Shown here: piece after piece, positions 50,818 to 62,512 of the stretch | How the letters are laid out: each line of letters begins with the position of its first letter | Position numbering within the stretch: position 1 is the stretch's first letter | DNA from: Oscheius dolichura | Taxonomy: Eukaryota > Nematoda > Chromadorea > Rhabditida > Rhabditidae | Direction of reading: 5' to 3' | NCBI GenBank assembly: GCA_932521035.1 | Contig: OW051497.1 | Span: 9,982,001 to 10,046,000, forward strand | Length of the DNA: 64,000 nt | Notes under the pieces: generated by a model | Seen by the model: only the letters and a program-made list of their open reading frames with translations | Databases searched by the model: none | What the model was told of the DNA's origin: nothing | Position numbers and translations under genes: made by a program

Positions 50818-52623
50818 AGTCTGATTACCCTCGTTCGTCTTAAAATAGCGGATAAGTAAAAATTATACAAATGATCAGAATAAGTGAAATCAATGGAAAT
50901 GCGGCGACATATCGATTGCGCCCGCCTGACAGCCATTAATTAGGGCAAAAAAAAAGAAACCTGTTGTCTACGGGGGACGGATGGCAGGCGATTTTCGCAC
51001 TGAGAATGGCAAAATGTCTTATAAGGAACGGGGAAAACGCGGCGATAAGAAGATCGGTCACCCTGCAGTTATTTTGGAAATAGGCGTCAAAGCTCAAAGA
51101 AATTATCTTTTCCTGACTTTTTGCATGGGTTATTCATTTTTTTTAGGAGCAAAGGTCAAAAAGAAAAGGTATTGAACTTTTGAGATATTTTAGCCATTGG
51201 AATAAAGATGTTCAAAGTAAGAGGGCAGCATGTACTCTGCGCAAATACGCACTTTCTCTAATGACGCATTCTCACGTACCTGGACAAGGGTAGCCATTCC
51301 GGCGGAGACTATGAATAACCCAAGAGAGGAGATGCGGACTACCCTGGAATTCAATATGAAGTCAAAGTGTTGTTCTGTAGGGTTGTCTGAACACCGGGAG
51401 TGGTACACCGACACTAAATCCCGGCGCCTTCAGGACACACACAAGGTTGGGTGTGATTTTTCATGGGCGGGAAATGGCTATCAGACGATAATCAATCAAA
51501 GAAAAAAACGTCTCAATATCCAGCGACCGGTTCGATAGAACAAGTTGGATGGGTATTGTATGGACTGCAGTAGGATGGGGGAAAGCGTTGCTAGGTGAGA
51601 TGCGACCGCTTGCTGACCAGATGTTTTATTCGCTGGTACTCGTCGCTTGTGTGTCGAGGATGCCCTTTTCACATGCAACGCCAAGGGGAGACGGCGGTTA
51701 GCTCCAGGGAAGGGAACGCATGCATCTCTGTCTGGATAAGATCTTCGCGGCTTTTTAGAGGATGCCAGCTGGAAGAAATAGACAAACTTGTATTGTCTTG
51801 GCAAGGGTTCCGGGTAAGAGCCAAGGCTAAGCTCCAGGATGCCCACTCTCATCGGATGAGCTTACCCCGCAAGTATGGAATTATGCTAATCCATCTGTGA
51901 TTAGACTAATAACCTGGAAGAGCTCGAGCAGGGAAACAGCGGGTTCCTTCTTAGGTTCAAGAAGAATGAAGCAACTCAATTGTGCAGATGTTCATTTGTA
52001 TGTTGAGGGATCAGGGCTCAAAATTAGTGAACAAATCTAATTAAACTCGGCATTTGAAATCATCACCCTACGTCCTCAATTAGGAATATAATAGATGGAT
52101 TTCATGTCCATAAAGAGAGACATGTCGTCATAGCCTAGATGTTTACATATCCTATCCTCTTATATTTCGGAAAGAAAAATGACGCTAGGTCTAAGGACTG
52201 TGAAACCAGCAGCCGGAATCTCACCGTCGAAGTAAGTTGCCGAAAGGGCCCTAAGGTTCACTTTCCCGGGATGGTTACCAAGCATGTAGGGAAACATTAG
52301 GCGTTTTTTACTATTTCGTTCATCCTGCTGGGTTTATCCCCTTTCTTGCTTCAACTTCCAAAACTTGCATTGAATAGGGCGTTCCAGAATAAAAGTTTAG
52401 AGTAAGCGTTCCCTGGAGTACTCAGCGAGGGTTAGAGGCGGGGCGAGCTCTCACGTTTAGGCTCGCTGACCCAATCATGCTTGCCACTCAACTACTGACA
52501 ACCAGTGATAGAAGACCCTAACGGCGTTTTGTTTTGCCCTCCAGTATGTATTCCATCACTTTTTCTCTGTCTTTGCCGTCTCGAACATTCAAGGTTTAAT
52601 TTAATTTTCAGAGCAAATGGTAA
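50818..52623. other. Intergenic DNA between divergent genes
   Basis: Contains the promoters of the leftward ACB-like gene and the rightward Ig-domain gene. Overlapping frames around 51190-51900 on both strands (up to 118 codons) have no recognisable domain and no splice context. Nothing else seen. Confidence 0.4.
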
Positions 52624-54134
52624 ATGATCAGGGTCCAATTATTCTTCGTGTGCCTTTCTCTACTGGTTCCTTTGGTAGAAGGAAATAAAGGAATACAGTA
52701 CATTGTTGAAGAGCAGAGGCCGTCTGCTAGGCCTCTTCTTCATCCCTTGCGAAAACCCGGTGAGTCAATCCCTCCCGTAATTGGAGAGAATCCTCTCGTA
52801 TCTGATTCACTGCCCCAGGGATTCCCGTTTTCCAGGTAAAGTGATTTCACCATATAAGTCAGCTGCTTCCACTACGACCAATTCCAAATCCGAGCGATAT
52901 GAGTCATTCTCCCTAAATTGCCCTCACGTTGCTGATGCAGCTAACAAGGACGTGAAGGTTGAAGTGACCTGGAAAGTGAACGATACCATCTGGCTGAAAA
53001 TAGAAGACGGCAGGCATACGGTCGCTAACAAGCTGTCTACCTTCTCAAAGAAGACAGTCAGCGGTAAGTTATACCGCTTTATTCTATGACGGCCTTCCAA
53101 CCTTTATTGTTTAGGTAAATCGGTGCTACGGGTGGAATTGAACAGCGGCCGATACTTCTTCGACTACGATGAAATAACAGGAAGCTTCGCAATGGAAATT
53201 CACCCGGTCTCTGTAATAAAAGAGACTATAAAAGAGTAAAATCGTCTTTGTAGATTAAAGAGGATGCAGGTGTCTGGCAATGCGATGTAACTGTTAATCA
53301 ACAGGACAACACCTACAGATTAACCAGTCGAAGCCGTGTCAAAATTCCCAGAGGGGTAAGTCGCCGGCATAAACTATTCTTTAAAGTGGAATAAGCTATT
53401 TGTTCTGTTAGCACTGCGTCAGCCAGGAACTACTTGCTCTATGGCTTAACGAGACCTCTCAACAGCTATCTGATTTCCTTCTATCGTGATTTCTATTCAC
53501 CGCACGTAATAAGACACAGCAACAACAATTAGCCGGCTCTCCCTTTTGACTTGATTTCTGCTTCTGGAGTTACGATTATTGAATAAGAGGGTGTTCAGTG
53601 ATAGGTAAAGGGGGTCAGCCTCCGCGTGAACTCAATCAAGGGGAGGACAATAGAAGCCAAGAGCTACATGACTAGCAGAGCATTTCAGCATCGCCACGAG
53701 ATTGAGGAAGTGAAAAAAGACACGATTCTACCAACGGCAGAGAGTCAATTATTTATGGTGGAACGGAGGAAAACGCCAGAAAGCAACGGAAGATCAACAT
53801 ATCCGAGGTCTAGCTCATTTGCAAGGACGGATGGCGGTCTTGTCCATATTAGCAGGTATTCCTCTTGATTTCTTTAGATAAAATAATTGTAGGGATGAGA
53901 GTATCAAGTATAATATGGTAGTCTTCAACAGGGATGAACCTTATTTGAGAAATCGGGTAATGAAGCAGCTTCCAGATTATGATGACTTCAGTAAGAGAGC
54001 CTACTTTTCATAGTAATGAGAATATTGCAGGGGAACACGATTACCCGAGGTCTAGAATACGGAGCATTATTCCGAAAGGAGCACTGGCTAATTTTTACTG
54101 CTTGATTCTTTATTTCTTCTTGTTCTTATTATGA
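52624..54134 (+). CDS. Ig-domain cell-surface protein, possible GPI anchor
   Basis: Seven phase-consistent exons (52624-52759, 52836-53063, 53115-53212, 53254-53355, 53605-53855, 53893-53990, 54031-54134) give 338 aa. A signal peptide (MIRVQLFFVCLSLLVPLVEG) opens the protein. Residues ~60-190 have a V-type immunoglobulin pattern: SFSLNCPHV (first Cys), VEVTWKVNDTIW (core Trp), SVLRVELNSGRYFF and EDAGVWQCDVTVNQQ (second Cys with the D-x-G-x-W/Y-x-C motif). A polar, basic region follows, and the protein ends in a hydrophobic tail with no charged anchor (LANFYCLILYFFLFLL). That tail fits a GPI-attachment signal or a tail anchor. AATAAA follows at 54140. A role in adhesion, signalling or immunity is plausible but unproven. 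Confidence 0.8.
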
Positions 54135-54322
54135 CTGCCAATAAATTGCACCGTTTTTAACGCTGTCTTTTGAGAACTGTTCTTGTGAATTGGCCTTGGC
54201 CAAGTGGTATACAAAAAGGGAAGTCTTTCTCAAACTCTCTCTGAATGATGCCTGACAGTCCCTTATATCGCCGACGTATCGCCGGCGTTCCCATGCTGAA
54301 TTCTTCCGGATTATGGACTTTC

Positions 54323-54352
54323 GCAGTATATACTGCCGTCGGCTATATAAAA
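54323..54352 (+). promoter_or_regulatory. Palindrome plus TATA box of the lectin gene
   Basis: A perfect 14-bp palindrome, GCAGTATATACTGC (54323-54336), is followed eight bases later by TATATAAAA (54344-54352), which ends 29 bp before the ATG. The palindrome could bind a dimeric factor. Confidence 0.5.
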
Positions 54353-54381
54353 GTCACAATTTCCATCCCCCTGGCGTTGGG

Positions 54382-55021
54382 ATGTTAGCTCTATTTTTCC
54401 TCGTCGGGCTCGTTCATTCACAGGGTCTGTGTCGCTTGCTTCTTTTTCCAAATTAAAACATTTCAGGCTGTGAGTCCGGCTGGACAGAGTACAACAACAA
54501 GTGTTACAAGCATTTTAACACTCCTAATGAACGGCTCACCATACCGGGAGTTCGGTCAAAATGTCAGTCGTTGGGAGGAGACATTGCCGTAGGAGCAACA
54601 ATAGGAGAACGCCAGTTTATGGAGAGTGGGTCTCGTTAGCTGCTAAACAATTGAGCCCAGATATGAACCGCCCCTCCTACAATGGCAAGTTTATCTTCTT
54701 CGATCCGTACTCTGATCAGTTGCTGGTTGGCATCACTCAAGATATCTTCAACAATTTTGTCTCAGCAGTCCCTGGTGACCCAATTGTGGATAGGCCACTT
54801 CCCTGGTGCGGAAAAGCTGTGCAACAAGCCGAGCCAAACCAGTGGGGGGCAAAAGAACGTTGTGTTATGGTAAATTACTTCGTTTCTTTTGAGACAACCC
54901 TTTTCAGCATCATAGTTTCGAGTCAAATGCATTCTGTTATCATGACATAATGTGTAAGGGGGGAGATGGCCCAGGATTCCGTCGCTACATGTGCAAGAAG
55001 TCGAAGAGGGCGCGCGGCTGA
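54382..55021 (+). CDS. C-type lectin domain protein, frame broken at a GGG run
   Basis: Signal peptide MLALFFLVGLVHSQ. A C-type-lectin-like domain follows: GCESGWTEYNNKCYKHF, KCQSLGGDIAVGA, a middle part in another frame (FIFFDPYSDQLLVGITQDIF, DRPLPWCGKAVQQ), then KERCVM and FCYHDIMCKGGDGPGFRRYM. Cysteine spacing fits the long-form lectin fold; I see no EPN or QPD sugar-binding triplet. Exons are 54382-54424, 54467-54869 and 54908-55021. Exon 2 is two nucleotides too long for phase: the frame stops at TAG (54638-54640) just after GAGAGTGGGTCTC, and the downstream frame continues from the same spot. No intron long enough removes the break, so it is an assembly indel or a pseudogene. AATAAA follows at 55044. 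Confidence 0.7.
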
Positions 55022-55449
55022 AACGAGATTAAGTTTGCTGTCAAATAAAAACTTTAATTGTTCCTAACGGTAGTTACAGTAAAGGAGAGATATGGGATTT
55101 ATATTGAATTGGAGGACTCCTAATTGTCGTTCACCCCCTCAGGCTTTTATTTGGGAGCGGGGCGTACCTACGATAACGTTTTAACTCAATTTAAAGGCCC
55201 TTATTTCTGCAATTAGAACACCTGAACACATTATGCAGAATCTACACACGTCGAAGGGTATACGGCCTGCTGAAATGCCGGTGATGGGGTAGTGTGACCC
55301 TTCGTTGGGAAGCTATCTGCCTAAACATTTCAGGTTTTCTGAAGTATGTAGCTCATTCAACGAGCAGCAGTGGTGATCGCAGTCATCCGGTGGCCCTGTA
55401 CCGCCCTAGGAGATAAATAAAGCACGCAGAGTACAAGATCCGAATCGCT

Positions 55450-55592
55450 CGGGCTTTCTGAAACGTGTAATTTTAGTTTGATCTCTCCGCCGGTAAGGCG
55501 GCAGAACAGTAATGGGGGGTGTAAGAGACAAGAAAAATGACCAATAAACGGAACATGGGAAGTGTGACAAGGGGCGCATCGTAGACCGTCTG
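55450..55592 (+). repeat. Direct repeat copy 1 (about 140 bp)
   Basis: The segment from AACGTGTAATTTTAGTTTGA through GGTAAGGCGGCAGAAC and AAGAAAAATGACCAATAAAC matches 57150-57290 in the same orientation. It lies just upstream of the GNAT gene's ATG (55612), so it may include part of a promoter. Confidence 0.65.
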
Positions 55593-55611
55593 GTCCTGAT
55601 TCTGTTCTGAG

Positions 55612-56908
55612 ATGCAACGGTTTGTTCCTCACTGCTATCCGGTTTCCCGAAGGATAATCCACTCCAGCTACGGTCTTAATGCCATTAGAATAGTTAAGAA
55701 CCCTCCGAATAAGATTAAATATTATTCACAGGTTTGCGACGGGGTAAGGTTGACTCTTTCCTCCTTTGGGAGAGTTGAAACTGCAGATATTTGCTGAATA
55801 TGGGATCTCGATGTTCCCTGAGGACATCAACTACTGGTACAAAGGATTCTCTTCCCTTTTCGCCTACATGGCAATTGACGACGTGACAGACAAACTAGTG
55901 TCCTGTTGTATCGGGGGTACGGATGAGGAATCCCAAAATGGCGACACAATTGTCACAGGCGGTTGTTTCTACACGAGTCCAGAACAAAGAGGAACGGGAA
56001 TAAGCAAAGAAGTACTGAGGTAAGATTTATCCGGTGGGAGTGTACCCCTGCTCCTTGCAGTCGATGCATCAACGATGCAGGCTCCCACAATACAGGCTGC
56101 TATGGATTTCTGGGCCAAACGAAAGGGGGCACTTCTTGTGATAAATACACCAGTCTGGGGTATGGACTGCTGCAGCCACACTGCCTACTAAAAGTGGAGA
56201 TCAATGCTGAGGATTTAACCCTGGTAGAAGACGGCAATGCGTTTATCGTAAAGGTGAGTTAGATTTATAACTCCTTTGGGATAACTGCTCTTAATCTCGC
56301 TAGTTTAGGACTATAACGAGGTGAACTGGGATTCCCTTGCTGCCTATGACACTACAGTAAGCAGTAGAAAGAGGGAAAAGTTCATGCAGCTGCGGTTAGA
56401 GCCAAACAGCTATACCTTCACAAAGGTAGGAAGATCTCAAAGGCTTGGGCATTTCTATTGTCGCAATTCCCGGAAAAATTATAGAAGCCGCTTTTCAGGT
56501 CATTCTGGACAATTCAGAGTCGATCAAAGGAATCTGTTGTTTCCGGAAAGGAAGAAATGGAGTCTTGCAAGCTGGCCCATTTTATTCAGATTCCGAAGTG
56601 TGCATTACCCAATAACTACAATAATATGTTTCTAGGCGTCCGCATATGCTGCAATAAAAAGTGCGTTGATGAATGTTAACTATGAAAACACTAAAAAATT
56701 GATTTTCCATCACCCAAGCAGCAATCAAACAGCAAAAAGGTGAACATCTTCCCTTGAATAAATTCAAGCTTGCAGGTTGTTTGAAAGGATTTCAAGTGGC
56801 AAGGTGAAATCAACTCCTTATGCTCAACAACAGTTCAACAAGAGACTGGTTCATCATAAATGGGAGAAGGTCTACTCCGTCACAGACACCACTCTGAGCT
56901 TGGTCTAA
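55612..56908 (+). CDS. GNAT-family acetyltransferase, frame broken at a GGG run
   Basis: Six exons: 55612-55731, 55787-56019, 56061-56253, 56309-56597, 56636-56739, 56776-56908. The pattern matches the nematode GNAT family with a YitH/HolE-type second domain: INYWYKGFSSLFAYMAIDD and VTGGCFYTSPEQRGTGISKE (Q/R-x-x-G-x-G acetyl-CoA loop), then YDTTVSSRKREKFMQLRLEP, GVLQAGPFYSDSE and the typical end KVYSVTDTTLSLV. No signal peptide, so an intracellular enzyme; substrate unknown. Exon 4 is one nucleotide too long: the frame reads through GRSQRLG and the family sequence then resumes one base later (ISIVAIPGKIIEAAF) next to CTTGGGC (around 56446). Either an assembly indel or an inactivated gene. AATAAA at 56948. 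Confidence 0.7.
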
Positions 56909-56947
56909 TCACTGGCGCTTCTTGTACAGTCGACCAAAGTTATATTA

Positions 56948-56953
56948 AATAAA
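56948..56953 (+). terminator. Poly(A) signal of the GNAT gene
   Basis: AATAAA 40 nt after the stop codon. Confidence 0.55.
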
Positions 56954-57149
56954 GTTATTTCAACTACAGCCGTGGCGTAATTTGTTTAAAATCTCAAACT
57001 TTGAGATGGGATTCACTCAAGTGAGTCCAGCATGCTTGAGAATGGATTACTCAGAAAAGTAAAGAATTTTTAGTGTTCCTTGTGAATTGAGTAATCTAAC
57101 TTTGGACGTCTTTGGAAGGAAACGGTACTGTGGAACCTCCGAACCTTCC

Positions 57150-57290
57150 GACCAAAATCTTTTTAAAACGTGTAGTTCTAGTTTGATCGCCGACGGTAAG
57201 GTGGCAAAGCCGTGTCGGCGGTGTAAGAGAAAAGAAAAATGGCCGACAAATGGGACAGGGTGGGTGAGATAGGAGAACACCGTAAACGGT
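57150..57290 (+). repeat. Direct repeat copy 2 (about 140 bp)
   Basis: Matches 55450-55592: AAAACGTGTAGTTCTAGTTTG, CGGTAAGGTGGCAAAGCC, GGTGTAAGAGAAAAGAAAAA and a GTAAACGGTC end. It lies between the 3' ends of the GNAT gene and the NTF2-like gene, so the two copies bracket the GNAT gene. Confidence 0.65.
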
Positions 57291-57383
57291 CTGCAAAGAA
57301 ACACATGGTTTAATTAAAACGGAATTAGAGAGAGAGTGAAAGAGGTTAGCTAACGTATTGGATAAACAGTACAACATGGCCAA

Positions 57384-57880
57384 TTAAAAATGGCATTTCT
57401 CTGTCTTGAGATAGGCGATCTTTTCGTCTTCAATCAATTCTTCGAATTGGTAGTGGATCTTTTGCCCATTCTTCGAGAGAACATCTATAGTAATTTGGGC
57501 AATGAGACCGTTGTTGCTGGGCACTTCCACAATGTTTCCAGCTTCGATCTGTAAATGTAAACGGAGTTGGGAAAACCATGAATGCTCAACCTTCTTGACG
57601 GTGCCGCCCTTATGAAGACGCGCCAATATCCCAGCTTGCCCCTCTGCCACGCGGCCCTTATCATCACATTCCATGTAGGCATCGTCTTTGTAGAGCTGGA
57701 ATGTTACGGTAACCGAGCGCTATATCTCCCCACCTCCTTCAGCATAAGAGCATACTCTCCGGCATTGTAGAGCTCCTGCATTCTTGTGTTGATCTTCTCG
57801 ACGATGTTGGAAGCGGAGGGCGGCGGCGTAGCGGAAACAGCAGCGACGAAGAAGAAAGCGAGCACGATCAGGCGGCACAT
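57384..57880 (-). CDS. Small secreted protein, NTF2/SnoaL-like (DUF4440-type) fold suspected
   Basis: Three phase-consistent exons (57734-57880, 57591-57695, 57384-57548) give 138 aa. A signal peptide (MCRLIVLAFFFVAAVSA) precedes a domain of the usual length for the NTF2-like superfamily. The pattern ELYNAGEYALMLKELYKDDA, VAEGQAGILARL and AQITIDVLSKNGQKIHYQFE fits the helix, YxDDA, helix and strand order of DUF4440/SnoaL-like proteins. No catalytic residues can be named. A TATATAA box on this strand lies at about 57918-57924, some 40 bp before the ATG, as in other highly expressed secreted genes here. Confidence 0.75.
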
Positions 57881-60224
57881 CTTGAATGCAGAGGTGGTAT
57901 GAGCTACCTACCTGGGGTTTATATACGGTGGATGGATGGCGTAACAATCAGCTGGCACCTGGCACATGCAGATGTCAGTCAGCTCACAGTAATTGAGCTA
58001 AATGGCAAAGGTCGACCCAAGCGAAGAAAACAAGGCCAAAGGTCAGCGATACCTCCATGGCTTCTGGGAAAGAATGCGAAGAAGCTTCGCTTCGAACACT
58101 GTGTAGAGTGCAGAGATGAAATCGCTGTAGGTGGCAATGTTTCAGAAGCAATCGGGTGTCTCTCTTGGGGGTTTGTAGATGGAAATAATAATACAGAAAC
58201 CTTCGGAAGCTATCCTTTTGGCCTCAGCCAAAATACCTCGCAATCGCCACACAGGAGCCCTGCCAAGCCACATTTTAAGAATGGCTAAATTGAAAAGACC
58301 GGAAAAATTGGTCTGACCATCTGAACTCATGTCCTCGGACGCTGTTTACATTTTCGATCTAAATGAGCTCGTTTCATTTCGTATGCGAGACTTGTCGACT
58401 TTAAGAAAAGCGGTGCGCGTGCCGCTGTGTTTGGCCAGCGCTTCAGGTCGTTTCTCCCGAATCAGCAGAAACAAGGACCCCCACTATTCCTGTCTGCACA
58501 CTATCTCTTTTTGGCCCCTCAAAGTGGCCTACCACTCCGTGTTCAATATTTCTTACTAAACTGTTATTTCCTATGCGACGTTTTTGTAGCGCTTTTTCTA
58601 TCTCTTGGCCCAAAAAATAAGAAAAGAAGACAGCGGTGGCAACTGTCCAGAAGCCAAATAAGGAGGCCACTGTTGACCGTTAGAGAATCGTGTGGGAAAT
58701 TGGGCGGTTATTGCGTGAACAGTTGCCTTGGGTAAACACTCCCGGTACGGCTGTCAGTCCATTGCTTCCTTCCACTGTTCAGTTTTTCCTTTATCTTGCC
58801 GACTTAATGTGTCTCTATTTTTTCAGGTCTCAATTTTCCTCTCAAGCTTCCAAAATTCCATCGCTACACAATTTCTACGCTTCTTCCATACTACTCCCAA
58901 TATTCTAGCATACCGTAAGTCAATTTATTTAGTTTACGTCAAAATAAACGAGGAGAAACGCGTATTGCCTAAATCCCTTTCAAGGATCATAACAAGTGGG
59001 GCACTAGGCCTACTAAAGAATGTTGTGTTTTTGCGCATTCACAGGCAAAGTTTGTTCCGGACGGAGGATTATGCCGTGCCGCAAGAAGGCGTGGCAGTCG
59101 CCGGAACCGGCTGCCGCACTCACCGCTTTCCGCCGCTCCCTTCATCTTTCTTGCTTTATCACTTTTATTTTAAACCACACATTTACTTGTACTGCATCTG
59201 CTGCTTCATTTGTTAGCCAAAAAAACGAGATTTTGTTGAGGGAACCCCACTATTGGTTAAGAAGCTGTCTCGGAAGTGCTTGTATCCTCTTTCAAGCTAG
59301 CAAAGTTATGAGTTGTATTAGGTCAGGTTGAAAAGGATGCGGTGTTGATCACGGCGAACATCCATTTTGAAACATTGTTGATTTAGCTGGATTAGATGTA
59401 TTTGGGGGGGGGGGGGTACACTTTAACACTAATTAGTCAGCGCTTACTTTTATTCCGTTTCTGTGTCACAATGCAAAAGTTTTTTATTAAAAGGTAACGA
59501 AGATGTAAACATTAAAATAGAATTGCCGGTCCTAGTTTTTAAAATATCTAACAGATCCAAAGTCATAAAACGCGTAAGTAAAGTAATGTACTCCAATTTA
59601 ACGATGATAGAGTATTTAAAGAATATGCAACATCTAGTATGTTTTTAAGTGTTTCTTCAGTATTCAAAAGTAAGCGCTATGCGATTTCATAGTAGACTAG
59701 CTTATATTGGCTTATAGCGCGATTAAAAACACATAAGCGAGCGTAAAGAAATGAAAAATGCTGGTCAAATGGCATCAACGCAAACCTAAATTTTTCCAGA
59801 TCTTGATGAGTCGCTGGGAAACCCTGCCGTCCAATACCCGGACCAATCCAACATTTTATCCGTGAGCAAACGGGATTCTCCTCCTTTCTCCTTCTTCTCC
59901 TCCTTCTTCCCTCCCTATTAATTTCTTGTTCCTGGCTTTTTTGGTTATAATCTTCTCTCTAGGAGTGAGGATTTTGAAGTCGGCTGCTTGAACAAACAGT
60001 CCTCAGTCGACTATACGTGACGAGCACTCCCAATTCCAATATATTTCTTTTCCTACTTTTTATTCCTCGACGTTTTGTCCTCTTTTCAGACAGAACAGCC
60101 CTGTTGCTTCGGATATGGCTAGCCGTATCCCGTCGGGTAACATCGCCTCTCAGCAACAGGCCGGATATGTAAGTTCTACTCTATTCTTTCTTTATTTTCC
60201 CTTGTGAATGAATTCCTAAATAAG
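57881..60224. other. Intergenic DNA, no supported gene
   Basis: Several open frames (for example 57899-58288 and 58728-59216) show no domain. One plus-strand frame at 59020-59331 includes KVCSGRRIMPCRKKAWQ but is not convincing. A 13-nt poly-G run lies at 59404-59416. The 59420-59760 stretch is AT-rich. The first exon of the Cys-rich membrane protein may start near 60115. Confidence 0.35.
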
Positions 60225-61255
60225 GGAAGGATGGAGTGGACCACTGCCAGGCAAGACAGACCTCTTTCAGGTCGCAGGCACTGGTCCAGACGAAGTAAAT
60301 CAACATGGATCTATTGGTCGATTTCTTGGAAAAGAACTGGAAGGTGAGTGTGACAATTTAAAAGATGTTAGGGAAGGGGGAAGTGTGACTGTTTATCCAA
60401 ATATCTCAGTACTGAATCACTTCTTGCCGGCTGTCCGATTCACCCTCCTCTATTTACTCTAACCCCCACCCCGAAAGCTATTGACCTCCAGTTGACCCCA
60501 TCCTTTCTCTTTCCAGGGAGGTATTCCTTCCCACTGATTTCCCCCGAGTGGCCACGTGTGTTCTTTAGTAGACTAAAACAATAAACAGATGAACAGTTAG
60601 AGGCGTTCCGGTTGCGTGACGCGTGGAGGATTCCGGTTAGTTTCCGGTCCATCCGCAGCCGACCTCTTAAAGAAACACGGAATTTGTTTTAAGAGAAGTT
60701 GTGTGTAGTGGAAACGCGTGGCGTGAAGAGAGCCATCCGTACGTGTTTGATCCCTTCTCTTTCAGGTGGATACTCCAGTTTTATACGGTGTATTTACCAG
60801 GCGAAACGAACGAACAACCAAACCGTCACTTTGGTGTAAGTCTATCTTTCTGTTCTCTGTTCTTCGTCCTACACTGCTTGTTCCCGTAACCTTTGTTCTT
60901 TTGTAGATGCGAACGCGCTCAGGATTGTTGTGAAAATGGATGCTGTCCAAAGGATCCTCAATGGTACGTTCTAGCTTAAATCGTTTCTATAATTGCCTGT
61001 TTCAGGATGGCAGCTGTATACGTCCTCCTGGCTTTTGTTCTGTTAGTGTTCGTCGTAGGAACAGTCCTAATGATAGTCTGTTACATCCGCTCAAAGAGAA
61101 AAATGAGGAAGGAGGAGTCAGAATTTGCCGCCGCTACAGCAGTTGATTATAATGGATACGCCTCTTCCCAGGTTCCCTAAATATGTTCTCATCACATTCC
61201 TTATTTTCAGATTGGCGGCCCCACAGCTTACGGTAACTACGGTGGTCCCTATTAG
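60225..61255 (+). CDS. Cys-rich single-pass membrane protein (N-terminus uncertain)
   Basis: Six exons (about 60225-60343, 60766-60835, 60907-60963, 61006-61171, 61211-61255). An ectodomain with ERAQDCCENGCCPKDPQW (CC-x3-CC-type knot) precedes one membrane span (VLLAFVLLVFVVGTVLMIVC), a basic stop-transfer stretch (YIRSKRKMRKEE) and a Tyr/Gly-rich tail ending GGPTAYGNYGGPY. The plan recalls small Cys-rich TM proteins of WBP1/VOPP1 or shisa type; I do not assign a family. A first exon at 60115-60168 (MASRIPSGNIASQQQAGY) looks right but joins 60225 out of phase with the frame that the rest requires (EGWSGPLPGKTDLFQVAGTG), so the start is unresolved. AATAAA at 61414. Confidence 0.6.
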
Positions 61256-61413
61256 CCCCCCTTAAAAGACCCTAAAAGTCATCTGTGTTGTACATAGCAC
61301 TGGCCTTTAATTATTGCTCAAGACCGATCGAACAGAGTAATTCGGCATTATTAACAAATAATTCTTGTTGTCTTTTATTTTGCCCTATGCTTTCACAAGT
61401 CGAAGAACGATTG

Positions 61414-61419
61414 AATAAA
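61414..61419 (+). terminator. Poly(A) signal of the Cys-rich membrane-protein gene
   Basis: AATAAA 158 nt after the stop codon. Confidence 0.5.
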
Positions 61420-62512
61420 CTTCTACTGTAACCGGTCGGCTGCTGATTAAGAGACTAACTGACGACACCGGAAGTGTTCTCCAGGTCGCAACCGGGGGAG
61501 ATGCCTGACTCATCGCTTCTTAGTCATTCTCTCTCCTTATCAAACCTTCGCCGATCCTTGTGGCCGCCATTACGCTTTTCCCATGTGTCATGCAGAAGTG
61601 TTTCTTAGTAAGCTTCCTGTCTGGCGAACCAAACTTTTATTGAGCTTGTAGTACTCCTGCGGTTCAGACTGTTTTAAATGCAAATCTTTCCCTGGACACG
61701 CTGCTGGTTTCTGCGGTCTGTTGCATACGCAGCCGCGATGGTCATTCTTTGTACTATTGAGGTCCACTTTCTCACGCTTTTTTCTTTCCTTTTCGCTACT
61801 TCAACTGTACGATTTCTGTCAATCTAAAACGGTATTAAATGCATTTCTTATGAAAACCTCCCCAGAAATGTTTGACAATAACATTTATTCTTCACAGCAC
61901 GGATGCCAGAGATTAACTTATCGGGCAGGGGACTCTTTCCGCTTCCTCTCTGTCGAAATATAGCATAAACAATGCCCCTGCAAGGTGTTTGTCAGTACGA
62001 GGTCAATCAATGACTGATGCACCGGCTCTTATCTTCCGTTCGGCGTAAATGGAACTGTTATTTTTTTTTGGAAAACTACGAACACACACGTATTTACATT
62101 TGACTGAAACGCGTTCCATATTTGAATAGATGACTCCTCATATGTTTGTTCCTCCTCCGGGCATCTAGGGGAATATTTTGACAACTTGAGCCTGGCTGGT
62201 AGCGGTTGGTGGTAGATTATGCTGACAAATATGAATAGAAACATTTCGTAAGAAACTCCTTAACGGGGAGTGGGATCAACACTTACCTGAATGAACTTAC
62301 TTTCCCAATAATGTCTTCGGTTCACTGCTACGTTTGGTTGTGAGTTTTTCTCTAAAAGTGCGCTTCTATCATGGGATATCCTTCCTTTCCCATATACCAT
62401 GAATCACGCGTGGGCGCGGATGCAAGGGGAGGTCGTTAGAAAAAGCAAGAGAGCGATTTTCCTTTTCTTTTGATGTTAATCGATCGGCAGATATTATTGC
62501 CCCGCTTTCAGC
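61420..62512. other. Intergenic region upstream of the last gene
   Basis: No gene supported; a plus-strand frame at 61721-61963 lacks domains. A CGCTTTCAG acceptor ends one base before the next ATG (62513). Confidence 0.4.
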
